From: Ashinkailepas kermadecensis
Lineage: Eukaryota > Arthropoda > Thecostraca > Neolepadidae
Direction: 5' to 3'
Length of the DNA stretch: 64,000 bases
Assembly (NCBI GenBank): GCA_034440615.1
Contig: JAOTOM010004669.1
Location: forward strand, 124,001 to 188,000
Position 1 is the stretch's first letter. Each line of letters begins with the position of its first letter. This document shows positions 43,813-55,175 of this stretch, piece after piece. The position numbers and the translations under genes were made by a program. Below the pieces are notes generated by a model. That model was not told where the DNA came from, did not search any database, and saw nothing but the letters and a program-made list of their open reading frames with translations.

Positions 43813-44754
43813 TCAGACGAGATGCCCACCCGCGGACACGAGTCTATTCTGGCATCAGATATTTTGGGAAATCAGCTATGATCTACCCAAGCAGTTGGCC
43901 AGGAATAATTACTAGCGAGGGCGAGGCTCAACCGAGTCTCGAGCGAGAGTGCTATGTACATACTACCGGTGTAAGGGGCGCAAGACGAGCGAGGTCAAGA
44001 ATCGGGCTGGGGGCTCCACTGCCGCAGGCACAGCACCGAGCACCATATCGCGACAGGAACTCATAAACCGACCGCAACCGCGCTCTCCGCAGCTCATCAA
44101 GAAACGTACCTAAATACGCTTAAATTCCGCGGAAGTACAGAAGTTTTAGAGTTAAGTAAAAACCTACTTCGACGACTCGGCACGGCGCATTCAAATTTGG
44201 GATGTTTGCTTCGTGTTTGGTGAAGGAACCGGATTGCGTAAACCGTACCTCTGATTTCTACACATATGTACCGAAAAACAATCTCGATTCAGTCGACAAT
44301 AGTTGAAATCTTGCCGAAATTTGGCTCATCTGCCGAAAATCGTGTATGTGTCCAAACTCAAATGCACTGTGTCGAATTGCTCAATTAGCACACGTGTCAC
44401 GCTGCGCCGCTGTCCTTTTGTCTCACAATCTTTCCACTTAGTTTATGCAAAACATAAGCGTTCAGCGCGGCACCCTCCACCGGCATGACCCTGGCCGCGC
44501 CGTCGCACGCCATTGGCCGTGGTCGTGCATAAAGTGTGTCGTGAAACACCCAATAAACAAATGGCTGACAACTGGACAGCGCCTGCCCGATGCCGGACGA
44601 GCTGTCCGAGCTGTCCTCTGAGCGACAGCCGCATGCGGCATGACCAGTGGTCGGGCCGCTACAGCTCACCCGCCGTACCGAGCCGGGAAACGCCAGCATT
44701 GTCGCCAACCCACCCAAAGCTGAACCGGAAGCCGACCTCGTCGCCCGCACCACA
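43813..44754. other. Unassigned, no gene
   Basis: Unique sequence, GC-rich from 44400. A Ser/Asp-rich minus-strand frame near 44590 (SEDSSDSSSGIG) is notable in composition but lacks splice or family support. Confidence 0.45.
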
Positions 44755-45275
44755 TCACAACAGCGTATCCACCCGCATCACGCCACAACAGCGTATCCAC
44801 CCGCACCACGCCACAACAGCGTATCCACCCGCACCACGCCACAACAGCGTATCCACCCGCACCACGCCACAACAGCGTATCCACCCGCACCACGCCACAA
44901 CAGCGTATCCACCCGCACCACGCCACAACAACGTATCCACCCGCACCACGCCACAACAGCGTATCCACCCGCACCACACCACAACGTATCCACCCGCACC
45001 ACGCCACAACAGCGTATCCACCCGCATCACGCCACAACAGCGTATCCACCCGCACCACGCCACAACAACGTATCCACCCGCACCACGCCACAACAACGTA
45101 TCCACCCGCATCACGCCACAACAGCGTATCCACCCGCACCACGCCACAACAACGTATCCACCCGCACCACGCCACAACAGCGTATCCACCCGCATCACGC
45201 CACAACAGCGTATCCACCCGCACCACGCCACAACAACGTATCCACCCGCACCACGCCACAACAACGTATCTACTA
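44755..45275. repeat. Minisatellite, 28-bp unit x~18
   Basis: Units of CACGCCACAACAGCGTATCC plus ACCCGCAC, with two point-variant classes (AGC/AAC; CACC/CATC) interspersed in a pattern suggesting multi-unit duplication. Confidence 0.94.
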
Positions 45276-45847
45276 TCGGCGACACATAATCTCGACCAGA
45301 GCTGCCGAGACGATTCAGACACAAATATGGCCACCAGATGCTAATGAGCGACACATTGCCGCCCCAATCTAGACTGATAGGCAGTTGAGAAAGTGGGGAA
45401 ATAGTGGGACTGAATTTAGCAGACTTCGGCTGAACAACGGCATCGGTACAATGAGCTTCGCTGCAGGTCGACACCAAGATACTGACTTTAGCTGTGGAGT
45501 GACACATGCAGTGGAAAACGAATGAGCAAAAAAAAAACGAGAAAAAAACGACAGCAATCGGAATGTGAACAAACCTTGTCTGACCGCCAGCGCCGCCGAT
45601 CAGTGATACCATGTCCCGGTGAGCGGATTCGAATCAGCAGGCATCGACAACGAGCCAGCGCGTGCGACCTGATCAGGTCAGGTCAGGTCAGCTCCTGCCA
45701 CCTGGGCCCCGGTGCGGTCCGACGCGGTGCGGTGCACGAGAGCACGGCGGAGGAACGGCCGCGTGGCGTCACCCGGACAGTCAGCGGTACACTGGCGGGC
45801 AGACCGCCCGGAGAGGGCGTCGTCGCCGCCGCCGGACATTGATACCG
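45276..45847. other. Unassigned segment between arrays
   Basis: No recognised feature. Includes the short repeat GATCAGGTCAGGTCAGGTCA at 45671-45690. Confidence 0.5.
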
Positions 45848-47168
45848 CGCGGACCCTACCACCGGCCACACCCAGACCCTACCACCGGCCACATACGGAC
45901 CATACCACCGGCCACACACGGACCCTACCACCGGCCACACCCAGACCCTACCACCGGCCACACACGGCCCACCACCTCACCACCGGCCACACACGGACCC
46001 TACCACCGGCCACCACGCACCACGCACGGACCCACCACCGGCCACCGGACCCTACCACCGGCCACATACGGACCATACAACCGGCCACAACGACCACCAC
46101 ACACGGACCCCACCACCTGCCACCGGACCCTACCACCGGCCACACCCAGACCCTACCACCGGCCACATACGGACCATACCACCGGCCACACACGGACCAT
46201 ACCACCGGCCACACACGGACCCTACCACCGGCCACACCCGGACCCTACCACCGGCCACACACGGACCCTACCACCGGCCACACACGGACCATACCACCGG
46301 CCACACACGGACCCCACCACCTGCCACCGGACCCTACCACCGGCCACACCCAGACCCTACCACCGGCCACATACGGACCATACCACCGGCCACACACGGA
46401 CCCCACCACCTGCCACCGGACCCTACCACCGGCCACATACGGACCATACCACCGGCCACACACGGACCATACCACCGGCCACACACGGACCCCACCACCT
46501 GCCACCGGACCCTACCACCGGCCACACCCAGACCCTACCACCGGCCACATACGGACCATACCACCGGCCACACACGGACCATACCACCGGCCACACACGG
46601 ACCCCACCACCTGCCACCGGACCCTACCACCGGCCACACCCAGACCCTACCACCGGCCACATACGGACCATACCACCGGCCACATACGGACCATACCACC
46701 GGCCACATACGGACCATACCACCGGCCACACACGGACCCCACCACCTGCCACCGGACCCTACCGCCGGCCACACCCAGACCCTACCACCGGCCACATACT
46801 GACCATACCACCGGCCACATACGGACCATACCACCGGCCACACACGGACCCCACCACCGGCCACACACGGATCCTACCACCGACCACACCCGGACCCCAC
46901 CACCGGCCACACACGGACCCTACCACCTGCCACATCCGGACCCTACCACCGGCCACACCCGGGCCCTACCACCAGTCTCCGGGCCATACCACCGGCCACA
47001 CCCGGACCCTACCACCGGCCACACACGGACCCTACCACCTGTTACACACGGACCCTACCACCTACCACCGGCCACATCCGGATCATACCACCTGCCACCG
47101 GACCCCACCACCGGCCACACACGGACCCTGCCATCGGGGCCACACCCGGACCCTACCACCTGCCACCG
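45848..47168. repeat. Minisatellite, ~23-bp unit x~55
   Basis: Units of CCTACCACCGGCCACACACG plus GAC. Variants ATACGG, CCCAGA and CACCTGCCACCGG recur in ordered blocks, so larger segments were duplicated. It produces a 500-residue His/Pro/Thr open frame that is an artefact. Confidence 0.95.
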
Positions 47169-48298
47169 GACCATACTAACGTCATGCAAGAGCCCTATAG
47201 ACCGTCGTCCAAGGACTCTATCGACGGTCATATCCGGGCCCTGCCGACTACCGTACCTGCGCCTCTGTACTAGCTGTATGAGGAATATAGTGTCATTCGA
47301 ATACACTGATTTCGGACGATTTCCATAGCATGCGGTGATTGTGAAGCACGCACTGCCAGTGCTCCGACTGCACACTGCAGTTTCAGAAGCTCGGTTGGCC
47401 TGCTTGATCATGCTTATAAATGACCGGCACGTCGTTTAAAGTAAGAAAAATGGAAAATCGGGGGATGTTCAAGTTAGGGGCCGCTAAACTTAAAAAAATT
47501 ATCGCGCCAGATCACAAAAAGCGCTTAATCCCTACAAAGGTACCACTCTGGTTTGTATTCATGATGTCTCTGGGGACGGAGCGAAATTGTTCCTGACCGC
47601 AGCCCCACCAGCCGGACGTTCCCTCACAAATCGTCACGCTGCTATACGTCTCCGTACATTTCCACCACGCATCACATAAATCGAAGTGTCACAGCAATAC
47701 AGCGACACGGTGTCACGGACGGAAAGGCCAATGGAACTGGTTCACTGATATTAAGCCTGTGCCAGTTGGTACAGACGCTGAGTGGCCTGGGAATCCCGCG
47801 CACACCCACAAACGTACGGCAGCTATACGGGGTGCCCCCATCCAAACCCAGATGGCGCGGCCCAAGACGGTGTACGGGGTTGGATTTGTGCTTTGCAATC
47901 CTGGATATGGAAAGGAAAAATGTTGGGTTATCGAATCCAGAGAGGATAGTTTTCTTCAAACCTGACATCAGAATCTCAGTGTGCAGTTCCCAGTGAGTCT
48001 TGAACACTGTCACTGACAGTTAACTGTCAAACAGCACCATAAACCTCCAAATGAGATAAATGAGGATAATCTGGATAATGCTCTCGATGACAAAACCAGA
48101 AACAGCCTGTTTCCAACCCTGATATTTATAGCCCTATCCATACAGAGATTGGCGTTTCCTCTGGGTTCCTGACATTGCTAGGGGAAACCGATCTTGGCTC
48201 CACGCGTCGGCGTTATCTGGCACGGGTATCGTTTGAGATGGTATAAAGCACGAGTCCATCAAGGGTATGATTATCAGAGAGAGAAGTCAAGCACCTGT
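47169..48298. other. Unassigned, with a MITE fragment
   Basis: Unique except for the transposon fragment at 47418-47535. The ~47640-48020 portion is open in several frames with no recognisable product. Confidence 0.5.
47418..47535 (-). mobile_element. Fragment of the TTAA-flanked element
   Basis: Matches the inner part of the 49931-50920 copy (around 50048-50165): CGTTTAAAGTAAGAAAA, TTCAAGTTAGGGGCCGCTAA and CGCCAGATCACAAAAAGCGC correspond position by position. No ends are present, so it is a truncated relic in the same orientation as that copy. Confidence 0.75.
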
Positions 48299-49236
48299 TT
48301 AACACGCGCCCTGGAGGGCCTCTGAGAATTACGCGCACTGGAGGGGGGGCGGATTCCGCCCCCCCCCCCTAAGATCTCGGCTCCTAGTAAAGCTGGAGGA
48401 ACGAAATTCGCAGGGTGGATGGGCACGGTAGTGAACTCTATTGTGTGCAATTTGCGTGACCTTAGGTCAATATCTTCAAGGTCAAATGAGGTCAGATTGG
48501 CAAAATTTTCCGGTTTTGCGTGGCTTGGCTTGTCATCGTTATGGAGCGCTGTGATTGTGTTTAAATGCTCAAAAATGGGCATCAATGATGTTTTGGACAT
48601 TACTAATGATGCAATGCAGATGCTAGACCCAACATTTGACCTCAGGTCACCTATATAGCACCACTTTATCAGGTCAGTTACCTGTTCCAGTTACCGGAAC
48701 CGGCCGCCCGCCCGACTGCTCCGTCGGGCAGCTCGGAGCAATCGGCTTCGTGAAGAAGGGAGTGAAGTACATGAATAAAGTATGGAAACGCAATGACAAA
48801 CAGTACAAATGACAACCAGCAGTGCATTTATGGCAACATTCCAGTTGATCAAGTTTGGTTTCATTAACCCTGTCATGAACTTGACCTGACTTGACCTTGG
48901 TGACCTAACATGACCTTGAAACTATACAGCATATCAATATGCATCAAATAAGTCGCTAGTGTTGCCTAGAACACTTCCCTTTTTGGCAGTATACTGGAAG
49001 CGCATCAGCGCCGATTTTTGTGGTCTGGCGCTATAACATTTTTTGAATTTAGCGGCCCCTAACTTGAAAAATTTTCGGCCGATTTCCATTTTTCTTGCTT
49101 TAAACGACGCGCCGTTCATTTCTAAGCAGGTACACCGAAAATCGCGTATATCGACCGGTAAAATTTGCAGTTATTTGCGAAAAACCGGAGGGGTGGGCGG
49201 ATTTCGCCCCCCCCCCCCCTCCAGTGCGCGTGTTAA
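48299..49236 (+). mobile_element. Non-autonomous TTAA-flanked DNA element, copy A
   Basis: Bounded by TTAA on both sides, with terminal inverted repeats CACGCGC[A/C]CTGGAGGG. The left end holds a second, inner copy of the TIR (ATTACGCGCACTGGAGG). Both ends carry a G/C homopolymer hairpin, GGGCGGATTCCGCCC or GGGCGAAATCCGCCC. No transposase frame. TTAA duplication is the hallmark of piggyBac-type insertion. The body is rich in AGGTCA half-sites (48457-48494; 48881-48918). Strand is arbitrary. Confidence 0.85.
48457..48494. promoter_or_regulatory. Cluster of nuclear-receptor half-sites inside the MITE
   Basis: TGACCT at 48457-48462 and AGGTCA at 48464-48469 form an everted pair with 1-base spacing. 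TCAAGGTCA at 48476-48484 is the extended half-site of FTZ-F1/ERR-type monomeric receptors. A further AGGTCA lies at 48489-48494. Binding is inferred from consensus only. Confidence 0.35.
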
Positions 49237-49930
49237 AGCACTGCAATTGCGCCTGGACGATAAGTGGTGACGCGTCAGTTGCGATGTTGCATTACTAAAC
49301 GTAGAAACATGCTCGTCGGCCGGAAACACATCAATCAACGTGCAGCGATCAACAGATCACACATAGACGTTAAGAGTGCCGCGCCGCCGGCCAGCACGCA
49401 ATGGTGACGCCTTAGACTCGCAAGGACTGAAAATCTGATGGCAGGGCTGTCATTTCCTTCCTAAAAGCGGTGTACAGTTCGCAAAGACTCCCCGAAAGTA
49501 GTCGTTTTTATACTGCAAATTTCGTGCTTTATGCATCTCGTACGGTACCGGAACATCCCGCCTCCCTGCACACAACACACTAATGTGGGGCCTGTAAAAT
49601 AAAACCACTTTGCTGTTCAATTCCTGTTCAGGGACATGCTTAGCAGCGGCGGCTTCCAACAGCTCAGAAAAGCGTCATAAAATGGTGACGACAGAGGGAA
49701 GATAACGCGTCGCCCCAGCATCAACATGCGCCAGCAACACGAGAAGACCGCACTGTGATGAAATCCTCCAAGGCACCACAAGCGCCCGCAGTGTGCACTG
49801 TGATATCGTAAACAAAAATATCCAAATGTGATCTCTGTGATCTTTCACGCCATGCTTACGGCCTTGTTGTTTCTCCCAACAAAGTGGTCCCGAGCGACAC
49901 CCTTCCATAATGCACACCTCAAGCTTCAGC
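49237..49930. other. Unique spacer between the inverted MITE copies
   Basis: 694 bases with no recognised feature. Confidence 0.55.
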
Positions 49931-50920
49931 TTAACACGCGCACCGGAGGCGGGGGAGGGCGAAATCCGCCCACCCCTCCGATTTTTCGTACATAACTCCA
50001 GATTTTACCGGTCGATCTACGCCATTTTTTGCGTACCTGCTTAGAAGTGTCCGGCGCGTCGCTTAAAGCAAGAAAACGTAAATCGGCAGAACATTTTTCG
50101 AGTTAGAGGCCGTTAAATTCAACACATTTCGTAGCGCCAGACCACAAAAATCGGCGCTGATGCGCTTCCCGTATATTGGCAAAAGGGAAGTGTTCTTGGC
50201 AACACTAGCGACTTGTTTGATGTATATTGTTATGCTATATAGTTTCAAGGTCATGTTAGGTCACCGAGGTCAAGTCAGGTCAAGTTCATGACAAGTTAAT
50301 GGAACCAAACTTGGTCAACTGGAATGTTGTCATAAATGCAAATGACTGTCATGCGATTGATGTCACTTTGCAGGTTACTCCCTACACATCCTGAAAACTA
50401 CTGCTTGTCATTGTGTACCTAAGCGTTTCCATACTCTATTCATGTACTTCACTCCTTTCTTCGCGAAGCCGATTGCGCCGAGCCGCCCGAAGGAGCAGTC
50501 GGGCGGGCGACCCGGTTCCGGTAACTGGAACAGGTAACTGACCTGATAAAGTGCTGCTATATAGGTTACCTGAGGTCGAATGCTGGGTCTAGCATCTGTA
50601 TTGCATCATTAGTAATGTTCAAAACATCATTGATGCCAATTTTGGAGCATTTAACACAATCACAGCGATCCATAACAATGACAAGCCAAACCACGCAAAA
50701 CAAGAAAATGTTGACATGTGACCTCATTTGACCTTGAAGATATTGACCTAAGGTCATGAAATTTGCACACAAGAGTTCACTATCGTACCCATCCACCCTG
50801 AGAATTTCTTTACCCCAGCTTTAATAGGAGCTGAGATCTTAGGGTGGGGGGGGGGCGGAATCCGCCCCCCCCCCCCTCCAGTGCGCGTAATTTTCAGAGG
50901 CTCTCCAGGACGCGTGTTAA
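49931..50920 (-). mobile_element. Non-autonomous TTAA-flanked DNA element, copy B (inverted)
   Basis: The same element as 48299-49236 in the opposite orientation, ~50 bases longer, with TTAA at 49931-49934 and 50917-50920. Its TIRs and homopolymer hairpins match copy A; the inner TIR duplication is again at the end equivalent to A's left end. Half-site clusters are conserved (50244-50284: TCAAGGTCA, AGGTCACCGAGGTCA; 50718-50755: TGACCTAAGGTCA). No coding capacity. Confidence 0.85.
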
Positions 50921-51545
50921 GGGCAGGCTGCTGACCCACTGTGACCACCGTGATCACTGATGCAAGGAAATCTGATATAATCGTGATCTGTCAGCAAATT
51001 ACTTTAAAATGAGCCTCATATCGACCACACCATGATACTTCTACCGTGCACACGGATCCACTATCTCGAGGTCAGGTCACTGACCAACATGCGACCTTTT
51101 TCACCTCTGGTGTACATGACAAAAATCACCATCGTGATCTTTTGGAAATATTTAAAATGACATCCATACCGGTTATGTTCCTTGTCATGTAAAACAACAC
51201 ACTGGAGCTCATATTAGTTGGTTGGTTTTTTGGGCTTAAGGGGGCATCGACTGGTTTTGGTTTTAAGCGCACATGCTGGCAATTGATCCATCATGGATTC
51301 GGCTTTGCAAACAAAATTATTAGGTACAACCAAATAGGCAATTAATTGGGCATCCACCAACGGAACAAAGACGAATATAAAAAAGATCTACCATAACAAA
51401 TATATTGATATAAAGGTCACGAGGTCAATGGCACGTCACGAAGTAAAAACATGACTTTAGAAGGTCACACGTATTTGCATTGCATTGGGCAGATTTTCTG
51501 CTTAATGATATGGAAGTTTGGTAAGCTAATTACTACCAGTATATA
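50921..51545. other. Unassigned, with a LINE 3' stub
   Basis: Unique sequence except for the LINE terminus at 51215-51275. Confidence 0.5.
51215..51275 (-). mobile_element. LINE 3'-end stub
   Basis: Minus strand: TGCGCTTAAAACC...CAGTCGATGCCCCCTTAAGCC, then CAAAAAACCAACCAA. Matches the 3' terminus of the I-group LINE with several substitutions. No clear target duplication. Confidence 0.65.
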
Positions 51546-51549
51546 TATG

Positions 51550-51668
<119 letters not shown>

Positions 51669-52264
51669 ACTTCAGCTTTCATCGTGAGATCGAAAAGTTT
51701 CATGACCTGTATCTCGTGACCCCCTTGACCTAGAAACCAAAAATATGTATATAATCGCAATCTGGGCTGTAGATAACCACGTGCACCTGCTTTAATCAAA
51801 ATCGGAGGGAGTGTGGTGAAAGACTTGGGGTCTACTCTGGTGGGGTAATTTGGGGTGGTACCTTTGGGGTCCTGAAATCGCCCATAAATGCTAGCGTGCC
51901 AACGTCGCTTCTGTGTCACGTATTTCAGCTCAGTAACGCCGCACACAACAGTTGAGCGCGGCACCGTCCATAGAACTGACACTGGCCAAGCATTTACCCT
52001 GCCACGGGGCACGCAGGTCACGTGGCATGAAGAACCACGTGACCGGCGGCTGAATTCGGGAGTTCAGCCACAAAACCATTTTCACAGAGATTGTAAATAG
52101 TTCACACGAACTATTGCGACGAAAGCTGATCAAGTCAAGATTATTAAACGAACAGTCTGTTCGTGGGTAAAAGAGTTGGGTTTAAAACACCACCATTCAG
52201 CTATGAGGGTTCCATCATCGTGACGGCCAGGCCGGACCAGTGTCGGACAGACGGGGCCAGGTCA
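51669..52264. other. Unassigned unique segment
   Basis: No recognised feature. Confidence 0.55.
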
Positions 52265-52284
52265 GATACATACATACATACATA

Positions 52285-52342
<58 letters not shown>

Positions 52343-52345
52343 CGG
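52265..52345. repeat. (TA)n / (TACA)n microsatellite
   Basis: A short ACATACATACATAC run followed by TA repeats with two phase slips. Confidence 0.92.
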
Positions 52346-53330
52346 GAGTGGTCTGACTCGGGCTCGCCATCGTTCGCAATTACTGCTGGGGAATACAAAG
52401 AGTAGGGGAGATTTAGCTATGCACTCCGCTCCAAGAGTAGTAGTAAGTGGGCAAAACAACGAAAATCAACGCAACCTCCTACTAAATATTTCTTGTTGGT
52501 AATCGAGCGACCTGGATCTACCTTCGAATACGACTGGCACAGTGACGATGGCGATGGGATCGTCAGGTCGACAGGTCGACAGCAAGGACTGAAGGGCAGC
52601 TGCCAGGAAACCAGGTAGGCACGGCACCTGGCTGGGCCGCCGGCAGCCGGTCAGCAGTTGAAGTGGCCGTGCCCCGGTGACGCACCACCCAGTGGCGATA
52701 GTCGGGCCGTCGGCGGCCGCCGCCACAGGCAGCACCTGTACACTGCAGCACGCCGGCCGGCGCAGGCGGCAGGCGCACCCTCACGCCCGCGGCGGTGGCT
52801 TACCTGGAACACATGACTCACATCAGCGGCGCGCCAGCCGTAAAAACGCGCGCGCACACACACACACACCACGGCGACAGCGTTTCCTGGCATTGTGCTT
52901 GCGAGGCGCACGCGTCATCCCCACTGAAAGGACATGTCAGCAGAGCTGTGGGTCTTCTCAGCCGGTTAGCGATTGGCGCACCTCACCGATGCCGGCTATG
53001 GCCGTGACGCCCAACACACTCCCCGGTGGTCACTGCGGCCACGTCAGCACTCGGTCCTCACTCTGATATGCTACTCTAGCACTCGGTCCTCACTCCGACC
53101 GGCTACTCCGGCACACGGCCCTACAGTGAGCACGTGACTGGAGCCGGGTACAGCAGGGAGCGTGGCTGCCGCTCGCGGCCGGCCGTCCGTCACCTGGAGC
53201 AGCATCGGCCGCCGACGGCCACAGCCGTGCGATAAGCCGACGCCCGCGGTCTACAGGTGGCCGTTCAGCCCGCCGGTAACCAACAGCCGATGTTTACAGC
53301 TCAGGTGCGCAGCCAGACCGACCCACTGCG
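52346..53330. other. GC-rich segment, possible TEAD 5' region
   Basis: CpG-rich from 52560, open in several frames. Includes a (CA)n run at 52856-52870 and a strong minus-strand donor at 52803-52798 (see next entry). No known protein. Confidence 0.4.
52804..52814 (-). CDS. Candidate first coding exon end of TEAD (hypothesis)
   Basis: The minus strand reads ATG TGT TCC AG and then GTAAGC, a near-consensus donor. Phase 2 fits the one-base overhang at the start of the 29762-29972 exon, giving Met-Cys-Ser-Ser-Trp-Ala-Leu-Phe. G at -3 of the ATG is acceptable. The match is short and such coincidences are easy in GC-rich sequence; transcript data are needed. Confidence 0.22.
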
Positions 53331-53334
53331 CTCG

Positions 53335-53500
53335 TACCGGTCCATCACCGTATCGGTCCACCATCACGGTACCGGTCCACCATCACGGTACCGGTGCATC
53401 ACGGTACCGGTCCACCACCATTGTACCGGTCCACCATCACGGTACCGGTCCACCATCATTGTACCGGTCCACCATCACGGTAATAGCCCACCATCACTGT
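53335..53500. repeat. Minisatellite, ~20-bp unit
   Basis: Eight or so copies of ACCGGTCCACCATCACGGT, alternating with an ATTGT variant. Confidence 0.88.
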
Positions 53501-53536
53501 ACCCGACTATTACCACTGCCGTATCAGTTACCACTA

Positions 53537-53651
53537 CAGTTGCCAATCACCACCTGCAGCGGTCCCTCCGTGAGGGACCGCTGGAGGTGGTGATGAATGC
53601 GCTGACAAAGATCCCTCCGTGAGGGATCTTTGTCAGCGCCGACGGCAACTG
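53537..53651. other. Double hairpin with shared loop inside an outer stem
   Basis: Hairpin 1: 53546-53567 pairs with 53573-53594 (22-bp arms, one mismatch). Hairpin 2: 53599-53616 pairs with 53622-53639 (18-bp perfect arms). Both close on the identical stem-loop top CCCTCCGTGAGGG. CAGTTGCC (53537-53544) and GGCAACTG (53644-53651) pair around both, giving a three-way junction on either strand. No coding frame or known RNA family recognised. Confidence 0.85.
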
Positions 53652-53699
53652 CCCGACGCAAGCAGCACCGACCAATAGCACAACAATTCGCCACAAACG

Positions 53700-53882
53700 T
53701 CATCAATCCCCACCATCCGTCGCCACCGCAATTGACGCCCACCGTCGGTCACCATCGCAATTGATGCCCACCGTCGGTCACCACCGCAATTGATGCCCAC
53801 CGTCGGTCACCACCGCAATTGACGCCCACCGTCGGTCACCACCGCAATTAACGCCCACCGTCGGTCACAACCGCAATATATG
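53700..53882. repeat. Minisatellite, ~30-bp unit x~6
   Basis: Copies of GCAATTGACGCCCACCGTCG plus GTCACCACC. Confidence 0.9.
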
Positions 53883-54424
53883 GTGGCCCGACCGTTTTGA
53901 CGTTCAATAGTAGATCATCACGGTGCCTTCCGTTAATAACTCACCTGATTTCCTTTAATGATATTCGTGCCTAGTTTACTCTCGCGTAGAACACGATAAT
54001 TTTATGTTCATATGGACACAGATGAAGAGGCAACTTTGCACAGCCTGGCAACCTGGCCAAGAGTGGGACTGCGACGTGGAGTGACTGACTGACTGACTGA
54101 CTGTGCCGTAACTGTGGCTCGGGCAGGGTCCGCCGTCCTGGCCACGACTGGGACCGTGACGTGGAGTGACTGACTGGCTGACTGACCGTCTGTGACGTGC
54201 CCGTGGCTGGAGCAGGGACCGCTTGGCTGTGTGCAGCGGCATGAACGACACAGCCGCCGGCCGTGTCCGCGGTAAACACATCCGCACCGCTCCTTCTCTG
54301 AATCACAGTCGACCTTGCAGGCGGGCTCGTGTCGCCGTACTGCACAGATGTATACACAGCGTGCTGGGAGCAGCTCAGCTGCACGGCAGTCCTGCAGCTC
54401 ATGACGGGCGACGCGTGCGGGGCG
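53883..54424. other. Unassigned, with a ~100-bp duplication
   Basis: 54060-54190 contains two copies of GGACCGTGACGTGGAGTGAC or GGACTGCGACGTGGAGTGAC, each followed by GACT repeats. Otherwise unique. Confidence 0.55.
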
Positions 54425-55175
54425 CCTGCCGCTGGACCCACACCCTCTCACAGCCACCACGGAATCTTCCGCTGGACCCACACCCTCTCACAGTCACCAG
54501 GGAATCTGCCGCTGGACCCACACCCTCTCACAGCCACCAGGGAATCTGCCGCTGGACCCACACCCCCTCACAGTCACCAGGGAATCTGCCGCTTGACCCA
54601 CACCCTCTCACAGCCGTCAGCACGTCTGTCGCTGGACCCACACCCTCTCACAGCCACCAGGGAATCTGCCGCTGGACCCACACCCTTTCACAGCCACCAG
54701 GGAATCTGCCGCTAGACCCACACCCTTTCACAGCCACCAGGGAACCTGCCGCTGGACCCACACCCTCTCACAGCCACCAGGGAATCTGTCGCTGGACTCA
54801 CCCTCTCACAACCGTCAGCACGTCTGTCGCTGGACCCACACCCTCTCACAGCCACCAGGGAATCTGTCGCTGGACCAACATCCTCTCACAGTCACCAGGG
54901 GATCTGTCGCTGGACGCCATCCTCTCACAACCGATAGCACGTCTGTCGCTGGACCCACGCCCTATCACAGCCACCAGGGAATCTGTCGCTGGACCAACAT
55001 CCTCTCACAGTCACCAGGGGATCTGTCGCTGGACGCCATCCTCTCACAACCGACAGCACGTCTGTCGCTGGACCCACGCCCTCTCACAGCCACCAGGGAA
55101 TCTGTCGCTAGACTCACCCTCTCACAACCGTCAGTACGTCTGTCGCTAGACTCGCCCCCTCACAACCGTCACATC
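54425..55175. repeat. Minisatellite, 40-bp unit x~18
   Basis: Units of CGCTGGACCCACACCCTCTC plus ACAGCCACCAGGGAATCTGC. A GTCAGCACGTCTGT variant marks a higher-order block that repeats about every 115-150 bp toward the right. Confidence 0.93.

Noticed and set aside
44443..44753. Ser/Asp-rich minus-strand frame as a TEAD or other exon
   Set aside because: No consensus donor at a suitable place and no family similarity.
45662..47328. 500-residue-plus Pro/His/Thr open frames
   Set aside because: Two overlapping frames are open through the same ~23-bp array, an artefact of a stop-free unit.
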